A DNA stretch of 64,000 nucleotides from Panulirus ornatus (Eukaryota; Arthropoda; Malacostraca; Decapoda; Palinuridae), in contig NC_092261.1 in NCBI RefSeq assembly GCF_036320965.1, positions 11,224,697 through 11,288,696 of the forward strand, given 5' to 3'. The translations under genes were made by a program, and so were the position numbers. The number at the start of each line of letters is the position of its first letter. The first letter of the stretch is position 1. This document shows, piece by piece, positions 1 to 12,934 of the stretch. The notes below the pieces were generated by a model that saw nothing but the letters and a program-made list of their open reading frames with translations, had not been told where the DNA came from and made no database searches.

Positions 1-1511
1 CTTCTTCTTTTATCGTATTCTGGTCTCGATCAAATGTACCAGTTCCAGTTGTGTGAACCGTTCGACTGAATGAAGCAATATGATGCGAAGATAATTTTCA
101 TACGCAGTGTAGCCACTTGCAGACGTCGTCTAGTAACACCAAAAGCAAAATCACTCTTACTTGTAAACGAAGACCCATAGTGTCATCACGCATGTTCCCT
201 AGATCTGACACAAAGTGTCTGTCTTGTGATCCTGGAAGTTAGTATACTATATCAACTAATTCAGGAATAAAATCCAGAACATTAACGCAGAAAGTTATTG
301 CAGTAAGTGTAGATGAGAGTGTATGACAGCTATATGATATACTGTCCTGTCTATATCCATTTATATCGGTTAGAGATTTAGGTTACTATCACTGTCCTTC
401 AGGAGGTACCCTCGCCATAGACCATCAGATCTTCAGAGTGTTATCTGGCTTCCCCATTGTACTCCCATGTACTATTAATGAACCCATGGGAGGTGATAGT
501 TTACTGTGTGACATCACAAATACACGTAACAGTACGATAAATCTCATGTTATATTGCATTCTAAGTGCTCGAGATTACACATTGTTGGTAGGTATTTGTG
601 GAGGAAAATAATTCTTTTTTTTTTCAAATCTTGTTCCTGAGTTGTAACGTACGAGTGTATGGGGTCAGAGACACTGCAGGGGAGGAGGGAGAGGCCAGAG
701 ACCACGGGGACAAAAGGAGAAGTAGATGGGTTAGAGTGGCTTCATCCCGATGGAAATATAAGAGGGACTGAGGAACGGGACCTTACGATCTACACAATAT
801 TTTTCAGCGACCTTTAACTTTCCTACATTTTCTAACAATCTCTCCGCACCTTCCTCGCACCTCCAAACATCACCCCATACCTCATTTCCCTTTTCCGATC
901 ACCCCCTCAACACCTCTCATCATCTCTCCACACCCCTCAACTCCTCCCCACATTTCTTAACACCCTCCCATCATGTTCCCCTCGCCTCCATACGATTCTC
1001 CGGCACCATATAACACCTCCCAGTAACTCTCCTACACCTTCCATCAGATCCTATATTCTCTACAGTCAAAAATAGGGTTGCCTTCTACACTTCGTTCTTC
1101 CATCCACCTCACCATCTCTCCCTTTCAACACTTTCCCACCACTACCACCGCCATTGCCACCACCAGTGTTACCACCACCATCACCACTGCCACTAGCACG
1201 CGGCACACCCCTGAGCTTATCCCTCCAGCCCAGGTAGCTCCTCCACCCCATATATGCCACCCTCCTCCAGATAAGTGGCACTTGCGCCCCCTCCCTATGA
1301 CCCACTTCACCTTCTGATCGATGGCCTCGACCTGGGAAGCTTCACGACAGTTTTTATTTGCCCAAAAGGCAACGAAATTTCTTATTCGGGAAGTAGTGCA
1401 CTCCTCCCAGCAACGTATGTGACCAGTTTAATTGTCACTGTGGATTTTAACTTTTTACACAGATCATGGGCATGATTGTTCAGTGTCATAGCCAGGCAAT
1501 CATATCCATGG

Positions 1512-1604
1512 GTCGTACCTTCCAGTTCAAGGGTTATGTTGTCGTACCTTCCAGTTCAAGGGTTATATTGTCGCACCTTCCAGTTCAAGGGTTATGTTGT
1601 CGTA
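1512..1604. repeat. 29-bp tandem repeat, about 3 copies
   Basis: A unit beginning GTCGTACCTTCCAGTTCAAG recurs at 1512, 1541 and 1570, with single-base differences between copies and a partial fourth start. It is a short minisatellite with no visible function. Confidence 0.9.
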
Positions 1605-2610
1605 TCAAGGACAGCACCATCTCGCTCACTGGGTTAAATGTTATCACGGTTCATCATCTGACGGATGTAAGAGGATCATAGTCATCATAAAAAGTCGAAT
1701 TCATGGCTAGACTTTCGCAGTAACATTACTAGTCATATTGGGTACTTGTTGGGCCAGTGCCATTAATGTGAGCTCTTTACACAGACCTTTGGCCCGTTTA
1801 CAGTAGCTTGACTCGCTCTGTCGTGTAACTGAGAGCAGTTCATACGAATGAGAATTGATAAGTGAATGGAAGATGAGATGGATAGATTAGTGAGTCTCAT
1901 ATAATAGTCCTTCAAGGCTCACTATATCTGAAACATTGGAAGTGATGATGTTCCGATCATCAGAATGTAGGGATGGGAAAGCAGTAAGCAGCAGATCCCA
2001 TAATGATTTTAGTGAGGACTTACCCAAGGCTCCCTGCTCGCCCACTCCTTGCCACAACCTCCCAACCCTCTCCTACAGCCACGCAGCCAGCCTTAAACAT
2101 TTCCAAACTCCTCAGTTCACGGTTTTGCCGCTCGAAAAACCCACATCCTCTCTGGTCACCTCTCCGATTTAACGAGCGGATCGTCTTGAAAGCCCCCGCC
2201 CGGTTCCTGTCAAGACCACCTCGAGACTGACGCCAGGAACAAAAGGGACGAAGATCAAGACGTCCCAAAAGCCGGGTCGGGTGATCCATGCCTGTGGTCG
2301 CCGGGCGACCACGGCCAACCAGGAGGGTCGGAAAGCCTCCGCCAGAGCCTGTAGCTTCTGTACCAGGACGACTTAAGCGCTCCGGTTGTGGAGGTTACCT
2401 CGGTAATGATGTCGTTGTGGGAAGCGCGTCCAATCCATCCAGGAGACTGACAACTCTGGGGTTGTAAAATGCTTTCTGTGGTTGTGGAGAGAATTCTCTC
2501 CTGACATCTTTTCTTTTTAGTACCCCTTCATATTTCATTAAAGTCCTGGTGTTGATAGGGACTTTGTCCACAGCTTTGGACAAAAAAAGATTATCTTTAT
2601 CTGCCTATCT

Positions 2611-2615
<5 letters not shown>

Positions 2616-2686
<71 letters not shown>
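2616..2686. repeat. (TA)n microsatellite
   Basis: An uninterrupted TA dinucleotide array of about 70 bp. Open frames encoding Tyr-Ile repeats across it are spurious. Confidence 0.98.
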
Positions 2687-2690
<4 letters not shown>

Positions 2691-2910
2691 CTTACCTTCT
2701 TTCCCTAGGAGTCTCTTCTATCCTTCTGGGGCTTCTGCAGCACTCAGGAAGCTGGCCTCATCTACCGGTCGGAACCACAGGTCATAAAGTGTTGTGATAT
2801 GTGTGTGTCTATGTACAAAGTGCGCAGGGAAATTGAGTAATAAGTTCTCGATGTCTTTTTTATGGTAGATGCTTCGTGGGCATGAAGAGTCTTGGGATAT
2901 GTTGAAACTG

Positions 2911-3020
<110 letters not shown>

Positions 3021-3129
3021 CAGCTCCAAGGCTGTGCTACTCACAGTTGCAGGAAAAAGATGGACTCCTTTGTAGTGAGTTCTTTAACGAGACTGCACTC
3101 CCGATGATACAGCTTCGCTAAAGATGACT

Positions 3130-4115
3130 TTATGCCAGGGCTTTCGGGAGAGAAGTGGGTCTGCAATCTGGCATGGGTGCGTTTGCTTAGGCGGTGAGTC
3201 AGTTATTGTTTGCTGATGACACGGCACTGGTGGCAGTTTCGAGTGAGAAACTGCAGCGTTTGGTTTCTAAATTTGGGAGAATGCGATAGAAGAGGATAAG
3301 ATTAAATACGAATAAAAACAAGAATATCAGGGTTAGCAGCAGAGAGAAACTGGTTTGTTCGGGTGTGAGTTTGAATGTAGAAAATTCAGAGGAAGTGAAG
3401 TGTTTTCAGTACCTGTGAATGAACATAGCAGCGAATTGAAACATGGGAGCTGAAGGAAGTCATAAGGTAAGTTAGGGGCCGATGGTCCTAAGGCAACTGA
3501 GAAATGTCTGAAGGGTGAAGATGGGTATGTTTGAAGGTTTAGTAATCCCGACGGTGCTATATTGGATGCGGGGCATAGACTGTAGATGTCAGTGTACGGA
3601 GAAGGGTAAATGTATTGACAATGAAATGTCTGAAGACAATATGAAGTGTAAGGGGGTAGATGGAGGAAGAAATGATAGGATAAGGAGGAGGTGTGATAAT
3701 AAGAAAAGTATGATTGAAAGAGTTGAGGAGGGTGTGCTAAAATGGTTCGATTACATGGAGAGAATAAAGGAGGACAGGTTGACAGAATTGGAGGGACAAG
3801 GAGAAATGAGAGACCGAATTATAAAGGGAATGATGGAGTGAATTAGGTTTTAAGTGTTTGGGGCCTGGACAAGCAGGAGGATGTGAGGCGTGCACGGGAT
3901 AAAGTAAATTACGCGTCTATCAACTGAACCAGAGCAAATGAAGCGGTCAGGGGAAACCAATAAAAGGTCTGTGGAGCCAGGTTGTGGAAAGGGGCCACTA
4001 CTTTCAGTGCATCGTACATGACAGGTAGAGAATGGGTGTTAGCGAATGAGGGTCAACTTTTCGTCTATACCTTGCGCTCTCTCGCTAACGCAGGAAATGT
4101 TGATACCTGCTAGAC
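3130..4115 (+). mobile_element. degenerate non-LTR retrotransposon fragment (RT C-terminal part and 3' tail)
   Basis: Around 3205-3235 the plus strand reads [11 protein letters not shown], the catalytic box of a reverse transcriptase. Further on, pieces of the same C-terminal region seen in the better copy at 31.6-32.9 kb can be followed in shifting frames: [17 protein letters not shown] near 3700-3750 and the GNKK/GHMER area. The 3' end carries the tail shared by other copies (near 3950-4100, ending with the CTCTCGCTAACGCAGGAAATG motif). Frameshifts and stops make it a dead fragment. Confidence 0.85.
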
Positions 4116-4946
4116 TGTTTGTATGTGTATGTGTGTTTGTTCATTGAACTAGAGGTTCATATCACCTCTGTGATGCCAAATACCCGTTCGACCGAAGCCA
4201 CTAGCCTAGTAAGACAGTCCTACATCTTCACAGTCGTAGGAATGTTCAGCAGCACAGCCACATACCCCCAGTAACACAGCCGGATACCCCTGCCACACTT
4301 GTTCATCCCAGTGTAAGAAAGTATTCGGTAGGGCAGCCTAGGGTGTAGTGCAGGGTCTGCCAGGCACCACTACAGACGTCTCTACAGCTCCTCTGGTCCA
4401 CGCTGGTCTCGCGGGACTTAATGAGAAGGCACCATTGATACATACCTACAGACGCACACACACATGCAGGTCGGGCTGAGGCTCCACATGCTCATGTAGG
4501 TGCTGGGCGTAGGAGGGGCTCAGGAATGCATGAGACACTCGTACTGATGTTCTTTGATAAGCAAGAAACCGGTTTAAAAAGTGACCAGTTGAGATGCCGG
4601 CGGCTTGAGGAGCAGGTTTGTGTACGGGGTGGTGGTGGAGGTAGTGGGGATCGCGTGGCGAGGAGGTCCCTGGACACACGTGGACCCGCAACCAGCCAAT
4701 CAGCTCCAAGTGCACGCGCGAGCCTCTCCCGCCAAGGTCGTTCTGGCCAAGATCCAATGCTGCCTGTTGCAAAGACCCACTCTACACTGAGATTTCATTA
4801 CGTCATGCTGTTATCTCTGTCATGATAATGCTATACTGATTCATTTCACAGTACCTATCAAATCCCCAGATCCCTGATAAGAGGGATATTTTCATATTTA
4901 TCTATAATTCGACTTATTTCATAGGTGGGTAGTTGTGTGACTTCAG

Positions 4947-5059
4947 AAGCCGGTCAGCGTGTGCTGGGGCTGGCTGGAGGTGGTGAGCGGTACGCGCGTG
5001 TCGTCCTCGCGCCACCCCAGGACTCCGGCTGGGACTCTGACCGTCATGTAGTATTATAG
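4947..5059 (+). CDS. candidate 3'-terminal coding exon, unrecognised protein
   Basis: After a possible splice acceptor (GTGACTTCAG, ending 4946) the frame AA-GCC-GGT-CAG stays open for 36 codons, with a high share of G/C at third positions, and closes at TAG 5057-5059. A canonical AATAAA lies only ten bases beyond, at 5069-5074. The predicted C-terminus ends ...DSDRHVVL, which would resemble a hydrophobic PDZ-binding tail, but I recognise no family. No matching upstream exon could be placed. It may be chance in a GC-rich patch; confidence is low. Confidence 0.25.
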
Positions 5060-5068
5060 TATGTGCTG

Positions 5069-5074
5069 AATAAA
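5069..5074 (+). terminator. AATAAA polyadenylation signal (candidate)
   Basis: A canonical hexamer ten bases after the stop of the candidate terminal exon at 4947-5059. It is meaningful only if that exon is real. Confidence 0.3.
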
Positions 5075-6714
5075 GGGATAGTATCTGCTCACTGACCGAA
5101 GGAACGAGGTCGTGAATTATAACCTCTATAGTGGAGGTCCAGCACTGACGAGGCCTGCCTATGAGCTCCCCTCCTGTTGCTCCTGCACCACTTCTACTGG
5201 CGATCCTGACGTAAAACCTTCTGTGTATTGATAAAAGCCAACAGGGTAGTTGAGGCGCTGATGGTTAACTTTCTTCTTTTTCTTTTTCCATATTACTTTA
5301 CGTTGCTCTGCTGCGGTAGCTCGGCTGTGAGTGAGTTCGCATAATGTACAATTTGCCAGAGCTGGAGAGGTCATACCTGTTTTAGTGTATAACTAATCAC
5401 GTCTGTTTATAGTTTCCTCGAAGCGTTTCTCAAGTGCGTAAACCTTTGCAACATAGCTATCGATATATTCCCCTCCTGTTCGAGCTAAAAGACTCCTCCC
5501 TATTACCCACTTTTACTTACGTATTTCACGAAGCCTTCCTGGCCTAACGAACGTTACTATACGTGTTTAGTCTATCAGCAAGAGGGCGGTATCAATTTTT
5601 TGTCATCGGGCAGTGTGGTTGACATGCTTCGGGCTAATCTTTCTGCACTGTCAACTTACAGGTCCAGATCACTGGATATTCCGGTGAATATATAGGGCTT
5701 GAAATCAAAGGGAACGTAGTTGTGGATGACTGTACTGGGGCTGGGCTTCAGTATCAGCGTGCGTTTGGGCTAGAAAAATAAGCACCAATAAAAATGGAGA
5801 TGTGTTCATGGGTGTGCGGGAAATTGCCGCAGACTGCGGTTTGCTTGATGCGTGGGACTGCAAGACTTGGGTCTCGCAAAACCCGCGTCCCATATTCCCA
5901 GGCTGACCCATCTCGGACGTCATAAGATATTAATCTTTCCATAACTGTCCTCATGATGCCAGCATAATGTCAGCCACGGTCCATCCTCTCCGCAGTATTG
6001 TGAGCAGCGTCGGCTATGACATTTTGCGGAGTCAGCGGACGTCAAGTGCAACAGACTACACCAGAGGGGCCACAGTCGCACTCCCAGTCTGGCCAATGTT
6101 TCATCTCGGGGGAACAAGATGCGTTTTACTGCCGCGTCGCGTCCGGCGCCCATATTCGGCAACACCAAGCGGCTCTCCCTCCCTCCCTCCACACCCCGCC
6201 AGACCCATTCCCTCTCACCCCGAGAGTCAGACACACCTTCTTCACCCCCAACATCTTCACCCTACCCGGTGTCCGATCACCTACTTACATCCTCTGCTCC
6301 TCGTCTCAGATATGACATATTCTTATACCAACCCTCCCTTTATTTTTCACACTGCCGCCACAACAGCCACTGTACCCGACTGTCTCCCAACCCCGGATGC
6401 GACAGACTCCTACACCCGAGACCCAACACAGCCCGCCCCTTCCCACCCCCCGGACCGTAACGCCACCACGCCAAGTATAGATCCATCTCCCCCTGACCAC
6501 AGAACGAAGAATTGAAATGATGACGTATCGATGCTGAGCTTGTGGCCATCCGTCCCCATGTATTCATTATGGGAAGATTCCAGGTTAGAGTGAAGGAAAT
6601 GGTTAGCCCCGACGTGTTTATCTTACTGCAGGGCTGAACTGACATCTGAAACTGACTATTATCAAACGAGTAAGATTTAGAAAATGAAACGTAGAAATTG
6701 CGTTTTAGGAGAGT

Positions 6715-6718
<4 letters not shown>

Positions 6719-6749
<31 letters not shown>
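6719..6749. repeat. (TA)n microsatellite
   Basis: About 15 TA dinucleotides in a row. Confidence 0.95.
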
Positions 6750-6752
<3 letters not shown>

Positions 6753-8664
6753 CATAATGTAGAACGCCTCATCCGTACTTCGCGTATAGGTAATAAGATA
6801 CAAATGCACAAATAGTATGTGTATAAGATAGAAATAACTAAAAACGAACGTAAAGGTACAAATATATACACACAAATATACGACCCACATTTTCAGTATA
6901 AAAGTCTTCGTGAAAAATGAAAATAAACAGGGATTTTCTACTTTTCAGTATTCCCGCAGTGAATAGCCCGTATTTCTCCTATCACCACTCGGCGAATGCG
7001 CCTCATTTTAAATCGGGCAGACTTACTCAAAACCTCTCGAGGCGAGGTTTCAAAAGGAACGAAGCAAAATCTTGTTCTGTTCCCTTTTTCTCACTCCGGT
7101 TAGTTTTGTTGTGGAAAGTTTTCGTTTTCTCGTTTCTCCACATTTTCTTGATATTCCTTACATGATCAAACTGTGTACAATATAGTCCTTACCTAACCCC
7201 GTGATTTTCTGCCCATCTTCGTGATAACTAACATAGGTTAGTTTCGCTTAGTCTTTACGGTATTTGTATTCGCGATCGGTAAATTTTCTGTCGCGTGAGG
7301 CGGGCAGGGTACAGTGCTAAGCCACTGCACCAGCGCTTGCCTGAAAAACTTTGGCCTCCCGCGGTGTGGCCAGAATTATCTTGGTGTTACTTGTTTCTCT
7401 CTCTCTTTCCCTTCTTCCCTCGCTCAGTGCCGCGATACAGCGGCAGACAGTAGTAGCTCCGGCCACGGGCACTGCCCCACAAGTCTTTCTTTTACTGCAG
7501 TCGACTGGAAAATGCTTGAGCCGTAGCCTTAGCACATGAGCGTGAGGGCTTGTGCCAGACGGGCGTTGTTTACACAACTGAGGTAAAAGACAGTAACAAA
7601 AGCCTTTGCTTGCAACCAAGATTGAGTTGCCAAGTGTAAGTCGCTGAATAGACAGTGCATTACCTTTCTAGGTTTTGAAACTCACATTGAGTCGTACAGC
7701 CCAGTAAGTTTTTACACTACAGAGAATATATGTATCACACATCCGCTGTGTGGTGAATGAGAGGCAGGGAAGGGTGAATATATCGCAGCGGGCAAGTGTA
7801 TTCCGTTGCTGAGATTTCAAGCCATCCAGCACACATACCCAGGGGATCTAGATACAGCTTAGCTGTCCTTCACGCAACAAGAGTAGTCTGACATAAGCTT
7901 GTCCCAGTTCTGGGCTTCACATCTTCCCTCACATCCTCTCTGCAATTTCTTTGTTCGTATTTTCGTTGGCTGGCATTTACAAGGAAAGGAAATATGTAAT
8001 ATGATGAATAAAACTGTTGCTCGTGTGGGCTGTCTGCTTGACTCTTAAGTCCAAGGGACTTGGGAGTCGCGAACGTGAATCGTGGTTTCTTCCCTTATGT
8101 TCTCTGTGGAGGCGAGCGGCCTCACGAGACTTGACCTTTATGATGCCTCCTTTTTATTTTCTTTTTCCTCGCCCAGCAAAACTGTGGAATTGTCCTTTCG
8201 TCTTTCAGTCTCCCTATACCGTTTCCACCATTTAGAGCAGAGTCTACAGACAGTTAAGGAGTTCAGATTTATCCATACCCTTTTGTCGCTTCTCACCTGT
8301 CATGACCACGCCTGGTGCATACTTTGCCACCACAAAAAGAAAATGATAAAAGGTGTTTCATCTGTCGATAAATGTCAAACATCAGTCCAGTGTGTCGCAG
8401 CAGAGAGTCCCGGAACTTGGGTAGGTGAGTTCGACAAAGACTTACCATGAGAGAGGTTCGGTACAAGTGAGAAATTCAGATAAATGTGTTGGTTCATTGA
8501 TACCGCTAGACGTATACCCATTGGTCGGCCTCACCTGCTAAGATAAAAAGCTGTACACACAGTCAAGTTGTTTTAGTATCAGCGTCTCTTCAAGATTTAC
8601 CAGTTTCTAATATACGACAGATGGAAGGTTTTTAGTCATCAATGCAAAAATTCATAATGTGTGT

Positions 8665-8666
<2 letters not shown>

Positions 8667-8709
<43 letters not shown>
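8667..8709. repeat. (GT)n microsatellite
   Basis: About 21 uninterrupted GT units, preceded by an imperfect GT tract. Confidence 0.95.
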
Positions 8710-8712
<3 letters not shown>

Positions 8713-9697
8713 CCATTTCCATTGTTCATCAACTGGCCTTTACTTACAATTCCATGTGAGGTTTCTTATGAAAGGCTTTCTTAAAGTGGGGATGAATAAC
8801 ATCAGATAGAATTTTTCAAGTCAGAGGTGTTGTCTATGTAAGTGAAGAACTCCAGCAAGATGGTCAGGCTGGATCTGTTTCTTATTTCTCTCTCTGATTA
8901 TTAGAGTAATATTTGCAAGCCAAGTGCTTAAATACTGTATTTATCCACAACTCGGATAGAGCAATTATTTTATGTTTTTTTTCTGAGCAGGCAGAAGCAA
9001 TTAGCTCGTCTTCCTTTGAAGTAATGAGATGGCAGATGCAATTAGCTGATCTCGTTTTGCACTGATGCTGCTGACGTTAGAAAAAATAATATTCTCCCGA
9101 TTTCTTCTGGCCTTATGAAGAAAGTTTCTCGACCCAAGGTGTTCTTCTCCTGGTCTTATGAAGCAAATATCTCGACCCAAGCTATTTGTCTGAGTGGTTA
9201 TTTATTGCCATCCACATAAGCTTTAATCACTTCACAAACTTGAAGTTCTTGGTAGATCTGGAACTGAAATCTGAAGGAAATTCGTAACTTAGTTTGTATC
9301 GTATCTTCATGATTCTGGAGTTCTCAGGAAGTGAAAAATAAGAAATTAACTCAAGAAAAATAAGGAAAGAGAAAGAAACATGTTGAGAGGCGACTGTGGT
9401 ACTAATGCAGCCAAGAGAAGACATGGTTTCCACCTTCTTCGTTACCTTCCTTATGTGTATAGTGTATTTGACCAAATTAAAGACCTACTCAGATTCTAAT
9501 TGTTTTTCCACATGTGGTCGAAGAGCAATCGTATCGTATCTCCAGGAGCTCATTAGATATGCATTTGCAAGTAGCATTCCAACCCCACACCTCAGGCAGT
9601 GCGACAACTTCCCACAACTCCATTGACGTTCATAAGATGTGTGTGTGTTTCACGGGAGCGCTGGAACTATTACTGTTATTCCCAGTTTTGCACTTAG

Positions 9698-9799
9698 GAT
9701 ACGCTACATTTTCATGGAGAATGATGGTGGTGGATATTCACACTGAAAGATACGCTACATTTTCATGGAGAATGATGGTGGTGGATATTCACACTGAAA
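9698..9799. repeat. 51-bp tandem duplication
   Basis: Two head-to-tail copies (9698-9748 and 9749-9799) of a unit beginning GATACGCTACATTTTCATGG. No difference is visible between them until the end of copy 2. A recent local duplication. Confidence 0.95.
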
Positions 9800-9859
9800 C
9801 GCGATTTTCGATGCCTCTTTCTAAGTACAAGTCTTGTGATATTGCATCGTTAAATGAGG

Positions 9860-9863
<4 letters not shown>

Positions 9864-9939
<76 letters not shown>
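9864..9939. repeat. (GA)n microsatellite
   Basis: A perfect GA array of about 76 bp. The Arg-Glu repeat open frame across it is spurious. Confidence 0.98.
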
Positions 9940-9942
<3 letters not shown>

Positions 9943-11981
9943 AAGTATTTCCCCGGACACTTGTCCTCTTGTGGAGTCCGACCATTAGCAAGACCCAGGT
10001 ACTGTGTTATTCACCCTGGTCCCATTCACAACAGCAACCTACACTGACAACCTCGTCACCTCCACCTTACCTCCTGCTCGTATGAACTGCCTCCTCAAGT
10101 TCCCAATATAATTGTACCAAATGTATATATATGTATATATTCCTATGAAATCTGCAACACATAATGGCATGGCTTCCATCTGGACATAAAAACCATATTG
10201 AAAATGTTATACTTCGTCAAGAATATGTAAACTCCTCTCCCTTGTCTGCCGATTGGATTCTTCGAATTTCTTTCTAATGTTCTCCGTTGAATTCTCCATT
10301 CGGCTTCTTTATTGGACTTTCCTTTGAATTCTTCACTCTTCTGGAGGACCTCAAGAAAATTCACTTGCCTCTGAGAATCCTTTTGCCTTGCCTTTTGGAC
10401 TCTAGACTCCACTGGACTGTGGTAGGACTTTACCGAGTAAGTTTATACAGGAATCTCTAAATAGATAGATCTTTGGATTCTCTACAGGACTTTATGTACG
10501 ACTTCCCAAAAGGACTCACTACAGAACTGACAGGGAGGCATCTCTCTTCTACATATCCCCATGTATTCACCATCCCTTAACAAAAGCATCTACAGATATG
10601 CAAATCTGGGAGGTCAGAGCCTTCCTACCAGACCAGAAGTGTTGTTCACAGACAAAAGAGAGGTGGGATGCCTGTAGACAATAGAGCGGGAGGCTCCGTC
10701 CTTCAAGAGAAGGTAAGAAGGCATTTATCAGTGTACGGCCACAACTGCTCTGCCCTTGGTCTTGTGCTGAGGGTTGGGCCGAAACCGTCGGGAACCAGAG
10801 GCTGCCGAAGAACGAGAAGGTACATGGCAACTACGGGAAAGTTATGCAGTCATTGTTGCCCTGTCCTTGTACACAGTTCATTTACATCACTTGTGACTCG
10901 ACTATTGAGATCCATTCCCTGGATCTTTGGCGCACTCTGTATCATCTTTTGCGTCATTGCCCCGCGGAGGGGCAGGAGCGCATCATAGTCTCGCCACTGG
11001 TGCGGTAGAAAAAAAAAAAAAAAGACTCAGGACGGACAGGAGAAGGAAAACTGAGACTGTCATATTATCTTGGGTTACGGAGAGATATATTAGGAAATTC
11101 TTTGACATTCCTTCAGAAAGATATTTATTCCGGTGCATCTGTAGGATTCGTCTTTCTGATATATATCTGAGAACATTTCATTTGTCTAAGTTTGGTACAT
11201 TGAGAAAATAGATGCTGTGACAGTGTGGATGAAAGGCACATAGCAGAGGTATTGGTGGAGGCAATCATAAAACCTGCAGTAGATGCAGTACATTAACATA
11301 TCCATATATTTTGCCAATAAAAAGAATACTATAACGTTAACCCCCACAGAGCGTTCTTGGATATCCTTTTACACACTTTTCTATGTGGTGCCTCACAAAC
11401 TGACGTGTCAATGAAAACTTCGACTTCTAGAAGAGGTGCCCCCGGAACCTGACCTTAAAGTATAAGAAGTAATCAACACATTGCACATTGAGGTTTTCTC
11501 TCTCTGCAGCTGGCCTTGACGAGCCATCACCGACAGATGAACTAATCCAATATTCCAAGGCGTGTGAACCTTTCAACGTCGCCATACATGCATAAACAGG
11601 GAAGAAAAAATGAAATTCCAATTCATTCTCGTCAAAACGACACACTTGCCGTAAACCGAGAACCCAGTGAGCCTTTTTTTTTTTTTTTCTAGTCCCTGAT
11701 ACCGCCTCGCTAAGGCAGGATAGCCATGCACGTATAAAAGACAAATGACAATCATGAACGTATGTTACGTACGGTGTGTCCCAGGATATCCCAGGTTGAG
11801 AGAGATTTGGATGCAAACTGTAAGATAATCCCAAAATGGTGAAAAAGAGAGATCTCTCTTTGGTGATACGAATATTTGGTTTACAGATGCTAAGACCTAT
11901 AATGCATAGCTGTGGCTAAGATGAGTGTGAGTGGAATGTCTCGTATTGCGAATGCCTTTCTTGAGGTAACATTGTGGTGAA

Positions 11982-11996
<15 letters not shown>

Positions 11997-12077
<81 letters not shown>
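11997..12077. repeat. (CT)n microsatellite
   Basis: A perfect CT array of about 80 bp. Confidence 0.98.
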
Positions 12078-12079
<2 letters not shown>

Positions 12080-12339
12080 GTTTGTTTTGACTAATCCAAA
12101 ATACGGATTTGCATTTATAAAAAAAAGGAAAGTACATCTGTATGTATGTGAACATTTTATGAAATGAACTGGAATCGATTAATTCGCAGAATTTACAGTG
12201 ATGTACGCTATACCATGTATTTTGCGACGTGAATTGTTCCAGTTAATAATACAGTTAGATTCATATATGATTTCCTGCAATAGCGTGGATGCTGTACGAA
12301 TCAAAACATATATCAAGCAGATAAAAAAAATCATATATG

Positions 12340-12411
12340 TATATATATATATATATATATATGAACCTTATGATAATATTTTCTTATTTTCTTTTGCCAA
12401 TGCCATGTCGA

Positions 12412-12491
<80 letters not shown>
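12340..12491. repeat. two (TA)n arrays
   Basis: A short TA array (12,340-12,362) and a longer one (12,415-12,491), separated by about 50 bp of unique sequence. Confidence 0.97.
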
Positions 12492-12492
<1 letters not shown>

Positions 12493-12875
12493 GAAAAGGA
12501 TTATTAACACTGGTCAAAGTATTTGATTATTTCTTTTCTTTCGTTTCCTCTGTCCTTTAACTTTCAACTCGTCCCACACCGTCCGGGTTGCTTCATTAAA
12601 GTTCCTTCACAGAATTCCCTTTTTTCCTAAACAATTCTTTTTTTTTTTACCCCACCGAACATCCTGCCTGAATACACAGCCGTCGTCACCTTCTATCTCT
12701 CTCCCCTGCCATCGTGGCCTGTGTTGTAAAATCAAAGAAAAGTGTGAGACCGCGCGACCAGCACTAACATGGTGCTGGTCGCCACGAGCCGCGTCCCGGT
12801 CCTAATGGTCGACCACGCTCCCAGGACCAGGGCGCGAATTGCTGTCTACGGGGGTACAAAGCCTTTCATGTGGAC

Positions 12876-12877
<2 letters not shown>

Positions 12878-12932
<55 letters not shown>
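12878..12932. repeat. (TA)n microsatellite
   Basis: A TA array of about 55 bp followed by a T run. Confidence 0.97.

Positions 12933-12934
<2 letters not shown>

Larger units (their letters stand above)
5075..9690. other. gene-poor stretch
   Basis: No gene is supportable here. It contains pyrimidine-rich low-complexity DNA (about 6160-6500), a short (TA)n at 6719-6749 and a (GT)n at 8667-8709. A signal-peptide-like frame near 7351 lacks an ATG start and is not called. Confidence 0.55.

Noticed and set aside
1078..1317. Thr-rich and Gly-rich frames on both strands
   Set aside because: Both arise from an ACC/CCA low-complexity tract.
7351..7539. Frame with a signal-peptide-like Leu/Ser-rich stretch
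   Set aside because: It begins at TTG, not ATG, the hydrophobic part is a CTCTCT/TTCCC low-complexity tract, and there is no matching downstream exon.
10669..10714. ATG frame of 15 codons ending at a good donor (AAG|GTAAGA)
   Set aside because: Too short and without any phase-compatible partner exon or recognisable product.
12769..12880. GC-rich ATG frame running into GTATAT as a first-exon candidate
   Set aside because: The putative donor is the start of a (TA)n array, and no partner exon or homology is visible.
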